64,000 nt of DNA from Nilaparvata lugens. Lineage: Eukaryota; Arthropoda; Insecta; Hemiptera; Delphacidae. This document shows positions 1 through 10,924 of this stretch, one piece after another. The DNA lies in the NCBI RefSeq assembly GCF_014356525.2, contig NC_052506.1, positions 9,045,698 to 9,109,697 on the forward strand, given 5' to 3'. The notes beneath the pieces were generated by a model. That model did not search any database, was not told the origin of the DNA, and saw only the letters and a program-made list of their open reading frames with translations. Every line of letters begins with the position of its first letter. The first letter of the stretch is position 1. The position numbers and the translations under genes are program-made.

Positions 1-124
1 TACGATATTTTACCGTCCTTATGAATTCTATCAGATTAAACGGAACTTGACAAACATTATCTGTTCAATCTAATAGGACGGCAAAATACCGTACGATCAA
101 AAATCGATGTGGGTGTGCGGGGCT
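1..124. mobile_element. Foldback MITE family W, copy 1 (cut by window start)
   Basis: The interval begins inside the left inverted repeat (TACGATATTTTACCGTCC) and ends with the right repeat (GGACGGCAAAATACCGTACG ... GTGCGGGGCT) followed by TAA. The same element is complete at 5129-5307. No coding capacity. Confidence 0.75.
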
Positions 125-595
125 TAACAGTATAGGTCACTCGTCTCAGAAATCGAATACGAAGCTCCCGAAGTCTGATATCCAGAAATGGACGGCTATC
201 TCCATTAACAGGTTATCGCTGGAAGGCGGTAGAAAATTGAAGAAAATGAGGGGCGAGTGGCAAAGGGATGAAGCCAATCAGGTATTTGGCAGAGGCCCAA
301 CCACTATACGACCATTATTCGATATTGCATGTCCGAGCGACCGCTAAATCATCAGCCACAAGCTTTATTTTACAGTCATTGTTCTGACACGCCACGAGGA
401 GACGGAAGGTTGCTGAGCGATTCGAGTCGCGTAGCCAACACGCGATGCGATGCGTCTTCTGGTCGACGGTCGCTCACTTGGTCAGGATGTCCGAACTGCC
501 AAGAAATTGATTCCTCCATCGCAGAGTGGTCGCTTCCTTCGTTGTTGAAGGTTGATGGATGACGGTTCTCAATAATCGGCTCTATTCGTCTAACG
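125..595. other. Single-copy GC-richer DNA, unassigned
   Basis: This stretch has more CpG than its surroundings and does not match another part of the window. Short open frames exist on both strands across the same bases, so neither is convincing. I recognise no domain, splice pair or RNA gene. It could contain a host exon or regulatory DNA. Confidence 0.4.
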
Positions 596-597
596 AG

Positions 598-1239
598 CGA
601 GCGTATTCCATAATATCCACTTCTATTATCTGGTCTATTGAAGATGAGGGGAACGTTGCACATTCATTTTCAATCTAATAATGATAATAAACTTTACTGC
701 CAGAAAACAATGCATACAAAATAATACTTAAATCAACTAGAGCTTAAGCTAATCCTATTATATTAAGCGAGCAATTTCTGTATTTTTATATCTTGTTATT
801 TATGTTCAACGGATCTCGAAAACGACTAACTATTTTCACGAAATTTTGAACATAGTAAGTTTATGATATGAAAATTCTATTGCACTAGGTCTCATCCTTG
901 GGAAAACTCGCTGAACGACATTAAAAGGATAATTCATCCTTGGCTGAAACAGCTGTGGATAGTAAAAAAGTGAGTGAGCGAGTATGTGAAAAATCAAAAT
1001 ATCGCATCCCCAAAATTCATAAGATGACATATAGCCAGCTGTAAAATATAAACACAATCATTTTAGAGAATTTTGTTCTGTTTATCAATAAATAAATAGA
1101 AATAACGAGCGAAGCTCGTTGCCCCGTTATTGGTAATAAATTTAATAATAAAATAATGAATATGATATACATTGAATTTCTTTGGCAATAAATACTCTCA
1201 TGCAAGGGAAGCTTCCCTGTACGCTGCAGACCCTAAAAT
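598..1239. repeat. Duplicated repeat unit, copy 1 (split by Helitron-like element)
   Basis: The sequence from GCGTATTCCATAATA to GCTGCAGACCCTAAAA recurs at 2032-3005. In this copy a Helitron-like element (753-1133) interrupts it. In the other copy that site is empty but an RTE-like LINE has inserted elsewhere. The two copies therefore resolve each other's insertions. No coding function visible. Confidence 0.75.
753..1133 (+). mobile_element. Helitron-like non-autonomous element A, copy 1
   Basis: It starts TCCTATTATATTAAGCGAGC and ends with a short hairpin (ACGAGC-GAA-GCTCGT) followed by TGCCCCGTTATTGG. The paralogous unit at 2880-2900 lacks it and reads CTAATAATAAA. Insertion was therefore between A and T with no target duplication, as Helitrons do. 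The canonical CTRR 3' end is not seen, so a Helentron/HINE relative is possible. No Rep/helicase is encoded. Confidence 0.7.
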
Positions 1240-1387
1240 CTCTCTCATAGTTTAAAAATCAATTTGTTTATCGAATTCTCAACATACTAATAATATATCC
1301 AGTAATTAGAACTAAGAAAAATGATCTACAAGGCTTTGAGATACAAAGAAAGTCATACAGTGTCTCTGTCTTTTAGTTTTTAGTTAT

Positions 1388-1789
1388 TAAATATCGGGGC
1401 ACCGAGCTTCGCTCGTTATTGTTATCTATTGATAAACAGAACACAATTCTCTAAAATGATCATGTTTATATTTTACAGCTGGCTATACGTCAGCTTATGA
1501 ATTTCGGGGATGCGATATTTTGATTTTCCACATACTCACTCGCTCACTCACTTTTCTACTAACCACAGACGACAAATGTCTCAGCTGTTTCAGCCAAGGA
1601 TGAATTATCCTTTTAATGTCGTTCAGCGAGTTTTCCTAAGGATGAGACCTAGTGCAATCCAATTTTTATATCATAAACCTACTATGTTCCAAATTTCGTG
1701 AAAATCGTTAGAGCCGTTTTGGAGATCCGTTGAACATAAATAACCAGATAAAAAATATATACAGAAATTGATCGATTAATATAATAGGA
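1388..1789 (-). mobile_element. Helitron-like element A, copy 2
   Basis: Reverse-oriented relative of 753-1133. The 3' hairpin and GTGCCCCGATATT lie at the left, and TCCTATTATATTAATCGATC lies at the right. It includes the internal block GCATCCCCGAAATTCATAAG, which marks the long-tail subtype shared with the copies at 27061 and 45186. Confidence 0.7.
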
Positions 1790-2158
1790 TGAATGAATTA
1801 TTTGTTGAGAGAAGAAATTCAATGGATGATTTGTAGGCTATAGCACAGAATAAAACGACCCTATAAGATTTTATTATAAGACCCTATTATGAGATTTCTC
1901 TGCCTATAGATTTAAGAGGACTGACAATAACACTGAAGAGGAGAAATTCATCATTGGATACCCAAATACCATGATACCATCCTGCCAGACGCCAGAGGTA
2001 AATTTATCATATTAATACATGCACTTTTACGAGAGAGCGTATTCCATAATACCCACCTCTATTATCTAGTCTATTGAAGGTTAGGGGCATCCACGGTTAT
2101 TCTCGGTTAGGCAAACGTTGCTCATTCATTTTCAATCTAATAATAATAATGAATTTTA

Positions 2159-2170
2159 TTGCCAAAAAAC
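2159..2170. repeat. Target-site duplication of the RTE-like LINE (left)
   Basis: TTGCCAAAAAAC, repeated exactly at 2838-2849 on the other side of the LINE. Confidence 0.8.
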
Positions 2171-2837
2171 TTCTTCTTCTTTTGGTTCCGATCCGTTCCG
2201 GATGTTGGCAACCATTGTGGCTATGATGACCCTGTTGACTGCCGCCCTGAACAGCTGTGCTGTGCTCATTCCATACCATGTCCTCAGGTTCCTAAGCCAC
2301 GATATTCTCCTTCTTCCAGGACCTCTTTTACTTTCTACCTTGCCCTGCAATACAAGTTGGAGTAGCTCGTATCTGCTTCCGTTATATGTCCGAGATATTG
2401 GAGCTTCCTCGCTTTTACAGTATTGAGAATTTCTTTTCCCTTTCCCATTCTTCTTAAAATTTCTTCATTAGAGACATGGTCCACCCATGACACCCTCAGC
2501 ATCCTCCGGTAGAGCCACAATTCAAATGCCTCTAGTTTGCGCTCAGTTGCAGCTGTCAATGTCCATGACTCCACACCATATAGAAGAACGGAGAAAACAT
2601 AACATCGAAGAAATCTCATTTTCGAATTAACTGTCAAATCGTGACTTTTGAACATGGTACTCATTTTTAAAAACACAGCTCTGGCCTTTTCAATGCGGAT
2701 CTTGATCTCTTGTGAGTGATCCCACTGGTCATTCAGAGTGGCACCCAGGTAAATGTATTTATTAACTTGTTCAACTGGCTTTCCTTTAATTGTAAGATGA
2801 CATCTGGGGACATTGTTCTTGCTGATGACCATTAACT
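2171..2837 (-). pseudogene. 5'-truncated RTE-like LINE, reverse transcriptase C-terminal end
   Basis: The minus strand encodes the C-terminal part of a non-LTR retrotransposon polymerase. Visible blocks are YIYLGATLN, FSVLLYGVESWTL, EAFELWLYRRMLRVSW and, after a frameshift near 2345, GPGRRRISWLRNLRTWYG. These are typical of the region after the catalytic domain in RTE/BovB-like elements; the polymerase active site is absent because of 5' truncation. The 3' end is a short (GAA)n-like tail, as in RTE elements, not poly(A). The insertion is bounded by TTGCCAAAAAAC at 2159-2170 and 2838-2849, and the related unit at 691-712 shows the empty site. Not functional. Clade assignment is from motif recognition only. 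Confidence 0.85.
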
Positions 2838-3030
2838 TTGCCAAAAAACAATGCATTCAAAATGATACTCAATCATCTAGAGCTTGAACTAATAATAAAT
2901 AATAAAATTATGAATATTATATACATTTAATTTCTTTGACAATAAATACTCTCATGCAGGGGAAGCTTCCCTGTACGCATGGAGGAGTTGCTGCAGACCC
3001 TAAAAACTAAATTTAAAAGAATAAATTTGT

Positions 3031-3640
3031 TGACCGAGCGAAGTGTGGTCTAAGATTAAAGTCATCGGTTTTGCATTTCTCTTTATGTTTATAAGTTCCG
3101 CATGTACGGCAAAACGCAGCAATAGATTTTCATGAAATTTGACAGGCATGTTCCTTTTCAAATTGCGCGTCGACCTATATACAAGGGTTTTGAAAATTTT
3201 GCATTTCAAGGATAATATAAAAGGAAAAGGAGCCGCCTTCATACGCCAATATTAGAGTAAAAATCAGACTATAGAATTATTATTCATCATAAATCAGCTG
3301 TCGAGTGGATTATAAATTGCATGACATGACGCATGCAATTCAATATTTCAAAGTAACTTAGTGAAAAAAAAACACCTTTTGTGTGGACTATTAATTGCAT
3401 GCAGTGAGGCATGCAATTGATAACTTGAAGTAGCATAGTATATTCTCCCGACTTTTTTCTGCTTTCAATTCGGTAAGCTTTTGATGATAGTAGCATAGCT
3501 GTTCACATATAATTATAAGCATTGTCGATACAACAACCCAAACAGCCATTAGTGGTTCATTTACTCTGATGGACAGTATTAGAGGAGACTGTGGTTTCTA
3601 ACTGCGCGAGGTCTACTGTTCACAGAACTACTAGTTATAA
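3031..3640 (-). mobile_element. Interspersed element C, copy 1
   Basis: On the minus strand it runs from ACTAGTAGTTCTGTGAACAG to CACTTCGCTCGGTC. A second copy is at 45583-46147 and a partial one at 44943-44995. It contains imperfect repeats around GCATGCAATT and the stretch AAATTTCATGAAAATCTATT. The CACTTCGCTCGGTC end recalls Helitron-like 3' ends but I could not prove the class. Non-coding. Confidence 0.65.
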
Positions 3641-3699
3641 TTATAATTGATTATGATAAATATAATTATTATATACGGTAATGATAATAATAATGATAG

Positions 3700-4945
3700 A
3701 TGTATAACAGTTATATATTATTATAGAGAAATTAAATACATTTTTTAGGACGGCCAGATAGAAAGTCAAAAGAGAATAACTCTATTCAAAATCAATGAAG
3801 ATGGTCTAAAAGTGTTTCAAGTTTTCGAATTTCATCAAAAGAGGCTCTCTTTTCATATTCACGTACGTTTCTCTCAACCACAACCTAAGTATATCCTCAG
3901 ATACACGTTCAATCAGAAATGTTTTAGATAAAATTCTTCTCAATTCAAATGCATAGCTACTCTCGAGCTACACAATTTTAATCGCATCAAATAAAATCCA
4001 CGATTGATGGGAAGCTTGGATAACGATTCAATACTGTTGCATTCCTCGTTCCCTGGACCTGACTGGGCGGGGAAAAACAAGGGTGATTTGCCTCCAACAA
4101 CACAGGCGACTATCAAACCTTGTTTTTTTCATAGCTTCGATGAAATACCTGAGCCAAACTCCAGTTATTAATCTTGTTACAAAAGCATTTCCGGGCTGTG
4201 AGTTTCTCGTTTGTCAAAACCTAACGTGTGGAATCCAGCCTAGGGAAGCAACAACACTAACCGGGTTTCGCGAACGATTGCGCACTTTTAAATTTGAAAA
4301 TAGGTGACACCGAATCCTTTCAACCAGCCCAGCACAATGTCCCCGGCACCAATTTATCCACTAACGTTTCATTTATTCTCAACACTGACAATGTCTGTCT
4401 GCCCTGCAGTAACAATCAATCATACAAGTAATCTCCTCTTGTCGAGTCACCTGTTGAATTGTTATTTTTAAAGTGGCTAGTTGACGTCGTGAAGATGACA
4501 TCGTACTACCATAGAGAAACAATAAAGTAGATATCCCATGGTATAGGGAGTTTTTGTCACAACTTTTACTGTTATCTCAAGGCAATTACAGTTCATTATT
4601 GTCGAATTTTACTGTTTTGTTGGGGTGAGAGTGTATGAACGGCACAATATGAGAGACTACCAGTGTCACACAGCTTCACGGGAAAGAATTACATGAACTA
4701 TGGGCTTGAGATAACAGTAAAAGTTGCGACATAAACGCCCTATACAATGGGATATCTACTTATGCCATTGTTTCTCTATGGTACTACTTATTTACGAGGC
4801 ACTCTAAACATCACTATTTCATTTGAAAAATTGATATTTCAGAAATTTGATATCTTCCTACAATCGGCAAGTCTCGATGGGAATTGAATTCAATAAATTG
4901 AGGAAGGAGAAAAATCAGAAAATTTGAATTTTGAAACATGAGCAA
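3700..4945. repeat. Tandem segmental duplication, arm 1
   Basis: About 0.97 kb of shared sequence repeats directly at 5060-6215. This arm carries MITE B (4510-4780); the other carries MITE W (5129-5307). Open frames inside (for example 5409-5762 minus, 4083-4307 plus) differ between arms through small indels, so I do not call a gene. The CpG-bearing middle (ACCGGGTTTCGCGAACGATT) is the only part that looks non-repeat. Confidence 0.85.
4510..4780. mobile_element. MITE B, copy 1 (7-bp target duplication)
   Basis: Ends CATAGAGAAACAATA ... GTTTCTCTATG with long inverted repeats of roughly 75-80 bp that include GTTATCTCAAG and AACTTTTACTG. Flanked by GTACTAC on both sides. The duplicated arm at about 6049 has a single GTACTAC, the empty site. 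No coding capacity. Confidence 0.9.
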
Positions 4946-5059
4946 GGAAAGTTGTGTGAGTGTACCACACCAGATTTTTTTGATTATTCCACACTTAATT
5001 GATTCGCCTAATTATGAATGATTCAGTATAATTGATGAAAAATGCTATGATAAATAATA

Positions 5060-6215
5060 AGAGATGTATACAGGGATATATTATTGATAAAATAGATACA
5101 TTTTCTAGGACAACCAGATAGAAAGTAAAGCCAATTACACACATATCGATTTTTGTTCGTACGATATTTTGCCGTCCTTATAAATTTTATTAGATTAAAC
5201 AGATGATTTCAAACAGATGAAGTTTGTCAAGCTCCGTTCATTCTAATATAATTCATAAGGACGGCAAAATATCGTACAAACAAAAATCGATGTGTTTGTG
5301 CCGGGCTTAAGAAGAGAATAACTCTATTAAAAATCAATGAAGATGGTCTAAAAGTGTTTCAAGTTTACGAGTTTCATCAAAAGAGGCTCTCTTTTCATAT
5401 TCATATAATTATGTTTCTCCCAACCACAACCTAAGTATATCCTCGGATTCACGTTCAATCAGGAAATGTTTTTGATAACATTGATTTCCATTCAAATGCA
5501 TAGCTACTATCGAGGTACACAATTTTAATCGCATCAAATAAAATTCACGATTGATGGGAAGCTTGGATAACGATTCAATACTGTTGCATTCCTCGTTCCC
5601 TGGACCTGACTGGGCGGGGAAAAACAATGGTGATTTGCCTCCAACAACACAGGCGACTATCGAACCTTTTTTTCCATAGCTTTGATGAAATACCTGAGCC
5701 AAACTCCAGTTATTAATCTTGTTACAAAAGCATTTCCGGGCTGTGAGTTTCTCGTTTGTCAAAACCTAACGTGTGGAAGCCAGCCTAGGGAAGCAACAAC
5801 ACTAACCGGGTTTCGCGAACGATTGCGCACTTTTAAATTTGAAAATAGGTGACACCGAATCCTTTCAACCAGCCCCCAGCACAATGTCCCCGGCAACAAT
5901 TTATCCACTAACGTTTCATTTATTCTCAACACTGACAATGTCTGTCTGCCCTGCAGTAACAATCAATCATACAAGTAATCTTCTCTTGTCGAGTCACCTG
6001 TTGAATTGTTATTTTTAAAGTGGCTAGTTGACGTCGTGAAGATGACATCGTACTACTTATTTACGAGGCACTCTAAACACAACTGTTTCATTTGGAAAAT
6101 TGATATTTCAGGAATTTGATATCTTCCTACATAGGACAACTCTTGATGGGAATGGAATCCAATAAATTAGGGAATGAGAAAAATAAGAAATTTGAATTTT
6201 GAAACATAGAAAACA
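5060..6215. repeat. Tandem segmental duplication, arm 2
   Basis: Direct repeat of 3700-4945 lacking MITE B and containing MITE W. It holds minus-strand open frames of 117 and 67 codons that are not kept intact in arm 1; no family recognised. Confidence 0.85.
5129..5307. mobile_element. MITE W, copy 2
   Basis: About 50-bp inverted repeats containing TCGATTTTTGTTCGTACGAT and ATTTTGCCGTCCTTA. Flanked by TAA on both sides; the other duplication arm gives an approximate empty site. A 3-bp TAA duplication fits a PIF/Harbinger-type MITE (inference). Confidence 0.75.
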
Positions 6216-6364
6216 GGAAAAAATCTTGGAAGCTGAGACAGCCTGAAACTGACGGCATGACATGATATTTATTGAAATCCAAAGTTCTGACTTGCCTTGG
6301 GCATCTCATAATCTCATTATAATCTTTTACTTGTTTTCTTGCTTCTTATTTTGTACTGAAAGTA

Positions 6365-6651
6365 AATTTTGTTATCATGGCATTGGAAGAAAAAAAACTA
6401 ACAACCTTTAGATCTATGAGATTGTGATAAAATGGAGTTTAAATTGAAGGAGGAGGAAAGTCAAGAATGAAATAAAAACGCGCATAATATCGTCAAATTC
6501 TACAGTTATACTTGGTAGAATTTGACGATATAAATAGTGTGTTTTATTTCATTCTTCATTTTTCTCCTCCTTCAATTTAAACTCCATTTCATCACAATCT
6601 CATAGATCTAAAGATTGTTAGTTATTTTTTCTTCCAATGTCATGATAAAAG
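6365..6651. repeat. 287-bp foldback
   Basis: Near-symmetrical hairpin centred near 6510. The left arm runs from TTATCATGGCATTGGAAG and the right arm ends CTTCCAATGTCATGATAA. Inner arms share GGAGTTTAAATTGAAGGAGG and GTCAAATTCTA. No coding. Confidence 0.8.
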
Positions 6652-7007
6652 CATACTACACATTCTATTTGAATCTTTCTTATTTCTCCTCTTCTTCTCT
6701 CTTATCTCCTTATCTCTCTTCTTAGACGATATATGTGTGTTTTATTCCATTATGGAACGGTTCTACAACATCGACACTGAATCAGTCGAATTTTTAGAAA
6801 AATCAAGCTTAATTTTGTGGACTACCTCATGTATTTTTACTCTAACCCAGCTCAATGGTGGAAAAACAAGAGAGTACACAGTATAATAAGATCCAAATAG
6901 TAAACAGGACGGCTTAATATCCCAATATAAATCTATTCAGAGACAAGTAACCGGCTGAGCCAACGTTTTTAGGCTCTTGAAAACTAATCTCTTGTTCAAA
7001 TGCCCCG

Positions 7008-7010
<3 letters not shown>

Positions 7011-7094
<84 letters not shown>
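7011..7094. repeat. (CA)n microsatellite
   Basis: About 42 uninterrupted CA units. The open frames that cross it are artefacts of the dinucleotide repeat. Confidence 0.98.
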
Positions 7095-7098
<4 letters not shown>

Positions 7099-7685
7099 AT
7101 CCACACACACGCAGGTTTGGTGTTAGTCACGCCTTTCTACATTACTATCTCTTCCCCACAGCGTGAGCAACGTGTTGCAAGTAATCAGAGCTTTTTTCAA
7201 AAAGCTACACCCCACTAAACAACCAAAACATCCCATTTTAAAGATTTGTAGAATATGAAAACTCATTTGGGAATGAACAAAATTCCAGTCACAAAAACTG
7301 GGCGTGGATTTCAGAATAAAAAGCAGATTGTAGATCAACACGGATATACAGCTTCTAACAATCTCTTGCATGATTATTTACTCCTATGCTGCGTATTTTT
7401 AATTATAATTATTCGTTTTCCCTGGGGGTGTTCCCACAGATGTGACAGTCTTCCACTTTGCCGTAGCCTCGGATTTTGTGAATTCAAAATGATGTTGGGA
7501 TAGCAAGTTGGTTATCCGAACATGTTAATTCAATTTGAAAACATAATTAGGCTGAATATAATTTCAACTCTTATCACTCAGATCTAAGTTACAATTTTTT
7601 ATCTATTCACGACAAGTACATCTAAAAATAGAAGAATAGGAGAGCAAGCATCGACAACACTAGAATAGATTATGTGAACTAGACT

Positions 7686-7873
7686 AAAGCTGCGTTTACA
7701 CCGAAGTTATTAACAAAATGTTAATAACTTAATTTTTCTATTCTATTAGATTGAACATAACTTATCAGACACATGATAAACATATGTGTTTGTCAAGTTC
7801 CGTTCAATCTAATAGAATCCATAAGGATTAAGTTATTAACAAAATGTTAATAAGTTGTTGTAAACCCAGCTTT
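7686..7873. mobile_element. MITE Y, related to W
   Basis: Inverted ends AAAGCTGCGTTTACACC ... GTAAACCCAGCTTT with inner ATTAACAAAATGTTAATAAC. It shares the internal phrase CTATTAGATTGAAC with family W (1-124, 5129-5307), so the two families probably share ancestry. Confidence 0.75.
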
Positions 7874-7923
7874 AGATGGTGGAATTTTTGTAATCATTTA
7901 TATTCTAGCTCTAGAACAATATA

Positions 7924-8927
7924 CAGAGTGTTTCAGAAGTAGTGTCGAACATTTTAGGGTATTGTTCCTGGATGATAGGAGACTACAAATGTCGTATTTG
8001 AAGTGTCCAAAACTCAGCGGTTATCCTTATAGCTGCCATTTTGTTTTTTTCACTTGAGAATTTTTATCTAAAGAACGAAATGATGTATTGATCTGAAATT
8101 TGGCATGAATATTTAAGCTATAAATACTCAACTTCAAAAAATAAAGAAAAATTTCAAAATGGCGGTCATTTTAAATTTTTTTATTCCAAATTTCACGAAA
8201 ACCGTTCACTTTATAGAAAATTTACAAGAGACAGAAAAGTTGGCAAATTTTATCAAGATTTCAAGGATACCTCATTTATTAAGACTCAGCGGTTATCCTT
8301 ATAGCTGCTATTTTGTCTCTTTTCACTTAGGAATATTTAGGTCATTTCAATTTTTTGATGGCAAGTTTCACGAAAACAACAGCTGTGATAAGTTCTAAAT
8401 AGTTTGTTTGTATTTCGGTCTCAATTTTTTTCAATTTTTCAAAGTTTGGAATTTTCTGAATATTTTTAATTGACTCAATTCAATTTAGAAGTATTTTTTC
8501 AATTTAAAAATGATTTTTGTGTGTTTTGAATTGTAAATTGAGTGTGTTACTAAAGAATGTTGAAGTGACACATAACCTAGCTACATTTTGACTGTTGTAT
8601 AAATTAGAATTGGAACCGTTTTGGGCGTAAGTTAGTCTGTGGTACTTTTCTGTAAGTTGTGCAATTCTGAATTATTAAATAAATGAGAACCGTTCACTTT
8701 ACAGCAAATTTACAAGGAACAAAAAAGTTAGCAAATTTTATCAAGACTTCAAGGATACATTATTTATTAAGTTTGGTCAAAGTATAACAGAGAAATTAAT
8801 TATTTTCGTATTATTATTATTATAGGATATCCGCTGAGTTTTGGACACCTCAAATACGACATTTGTAGTCTCCTATCATCCAGGAACAATACCCTGAAAT
8901 GTTCGACACGACTTCTGAAACACTCTG
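7924..8927. mobile_element. 1-kb TIR element M, TA flanks
   Basis: Roughly 110-bp inverted repeats start CAGAGTGTTTCAGAAGT and include CTCCTATCATCCAGGAACAA. TA flanks both ends. No transposase is visible. Inside, AACCGTTCACTTTA...GCAAATTTTATCAAG occurs at about 8198 and 8690, and ACTCAGCGGTTATCCTTATA at about 8016 and 8284. Superfamily uncertain; the TA flanks suggest Tc1/mariner-like. Confidence 0.75.
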
Positions 8928-8980
8928 TATGTACATGCTATGAATATGCTACACAGTAAGTAAGGTAAGTTGGATTGAAA

Positions 8981-9513
8981 TAGTTATTTGTGCAACTAGT
9001 GCGCAAAGTGTCAGTTTGCTGCACCGAAAGAAACGTTTACGCCCGAGCCGTAGGCGAGGGCGGAATGGTTTCTTGAGTGCAGCAGAGGAACTTTGCGCAC
9101 GTATTTCACATTAAGTTTTTCCTACAGTTACCATTGAATATGAAAAGTGGGTAATTATGGGTAAAATTGCCTGAAATGCATCAAATGTTTTTCTGTGTAA
9201 TTTTATTATTGATAAAAACCTTAATTTATTGTCAAATTGAATAAAGATGTTGTCCTTGGTTATAATATATACTTAATAATTAGCGCGTTGTGCTTCGTTG
9301 CACCTCTGCTCACTATAGCAGCCACAGCAGTCACTGTTACCAACTTCATTTTGATTTTGCTGCACTGTTGCTCCATATAACCTACTAAGTATTTTGCGTT
9401 GCCATGTTGCAAATCTGGAGTGCAGAAAAATTTTTCCCGCACTAGAGCGGAAAAGTGATTCTTTGCGTTCTGTAATCAGTGCAGCAATGGCCACTTTTCA
9501 ACGTAACTGTAGG
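8981..9513. mobile_element. Hairpin-headed element I, copy 1
   Basis: Starts TAGTTATTTGTGCAACTAGT and ends GTAACTGTAGG before an A run. The first 120 bp fold into a multi-stem hairpin (8999-9100). The rest has inverted ends TTTCCTACAGTTAC / GTAACTGTAGGAAA. A second copy is at 32225-32759 with a different centre (9190-9270 against 32416-32505). No coding. Confidence 0.75.
8999..9100. other. Multi-stem hairpin with GAGCCGTAGGCGAG loop
   Basis: Stems: GTGCGCAAAG/CTTTGCGCAC (10 bp), TGCTGCAC/GTGCAGCA (8 bp), AAGAAAC/GTTTCTT (7 bp), then GCCC/GGGC around CCGTAGG. Repeated at about 32243-32344. Confidence 0.75.
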
Positions 9514-9519
9514 AAAAAT

Positions 9520-10600
9520 CATTGTATTTGTTGAGTGCAGACCATACCATGACCAGCTCTCCATGTTTCGTATGCCACATACAGTCCCTGTTAGGAATAC
9601 GCTGAATGCCAAGAATGTGTCTTCCCCGTTGGAGGAAGATGGATTAGATCGGAGAAAGGAAAGAGTAATGGTTTTTCTGAGTTCTTTTCCTTGTTACTTG
9701 TAATCCTATTATGAATAAAGTGCCAAACTCGAGATACACTTCAGCCCAATATCTTCCTCAGCTATCCATCACAATAAAATGTAGTTCTTCCAAACAAAAT
9801 TCATGTCAAAATTGATTTCAATGAACCGCATATCTATGCTCTATGAAAGATACGCACGTCAGTTGATAGTTTATAAAAAAAATTCAATTTTGGATATTGA
9901 AGAAGCATGTGTGTTTGGCTGATATTTTAAATTGAAATTAAATTAATTATCCTATGAATTTTTTTTAAATGTTGAATGGGTTACCATGTAGAAGAGAATT
10001 CTAGATTGGAATCATTTATTACTATCACTTTGGACAGTGTTAAGATGAAAAAACTCCTGAAACAACAACGTCAATCGTTATGGACATTTTGCTAGAACAG
10101 AGTTCAACTATTTTTGGAGAGGATTTTCGTTTAATTGACGGCAAACAGGGTAGATGGAAGAAATGATTCACATCCAGACAGAAGTTGGTCGTGCGTCAAT
10201 CTGGGAATGTTTTCATTACGAAGGGGATAATCGGGCCTCAGACCTCGGCGTTCTGTTATGATTTCGCTTCGCCAATTTTCCCTCTCTATCCAATCTCAAA
10301 CAAAATGTTTGTTTGCAATCCATAATCACTTTCTCCTTTCCCGACCTTACTCTCACAATTTTACTCAAATATAGGCCTTTCAACCATTTGTCCATCAAGT
10401 ATCCTTGTCATTCATTCAACCCGACCAAATATCTCTTTCCACCAAAAGTGCTTACCTACTCTACTTTAATAATAATTCCAAAATGATAGAGACTTTTAGG
10501 TAAGAAATTATCAGGTGGATTAAAAACATGAACTCACAAACAAAATGCATTATTTATAAAATAGAATCATAGTACGCTTTGAAATTAATAAAATAATAGA
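9520..10600. other. Mostly single-copy DNA
   Basis: A plus frame up to 9703 (VECRPYHDQLSMFRMPH region) is followed by AATAAA at 9713, but its start lies in element I and no family is recognised. I see nothing else assignable. Confidence 0.35.
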
Positions 10601-10616
10601 TTAAAAATACAATTTT

Positions 10617-10700
10617 TAACAACTGGTTTCAGTGTTCACACCATCATCAGGTTATAATTCTTTTTTATAAATAAAAGAAAGTAGCCCTGAATTCATACAA
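10617..10700 (-). repeat. Element G fragment with hammerhead-like core
   Basis: Read on the minus strand: CTGATGA (10650-10644), a GTGT/ACAC stem, then GAAA (10630-10627). The same block, with the core mutated to CTGTCGA, is at 49756-49868. Both are followed by AGCCCTGAATTCATAC. Stem I pairing is not evident here. Confidence 0.5.
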
Positions 10701-10924
10701 TGAAAAAATGCATTATTTTTTGTGTTTGGGCTACTCTCAATTATCAAGAGATAAAAATAAAATAGTGATTTTATTCACTCACTTGGAAATGACATTGATG
10801 TTGAAACAAGTTGTGAGTAAAAAATTAAACAAAGGGTACTTGGATTTTTTATTTTTATTTCTTGAAAAAAAAATGTATATATGAATCGGGCCTTTACCAC
10901 TGTGGAATTTCTTATAACGAATAT

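Larger units (their letters stand above)
2032..3005. repeat. Duplicated repeat unit, copy 2 (split by RTE-like LINE)
   Basis: Paralogue of 598-1239. It lacks the Helitron-like insertion and carries a LINE fragment at 2171-2837 flanked by a 12-bp duplication. It contains the palindrome GGGAAGCTTCCC near its right end, as copy 1 does. Confidence 0.75.

Noticed and set aside
376..663. Minus frame of 95 codons and overlapping plus frame
   Set aside because: Both strands are open over the same bases, and the frame enters a known repeat unit.
5409..5962. Two minus frames in duplication arm 2 as one gene
   Set aside because: Arm 1 has indels that break both frames, and no domain is recognised.
6914..7218. 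Open frames of poly(Cys-Val) and poly(Thr-His) type
   Set aside because: They are readings through the (CA)n microsatellite with no support outside it.
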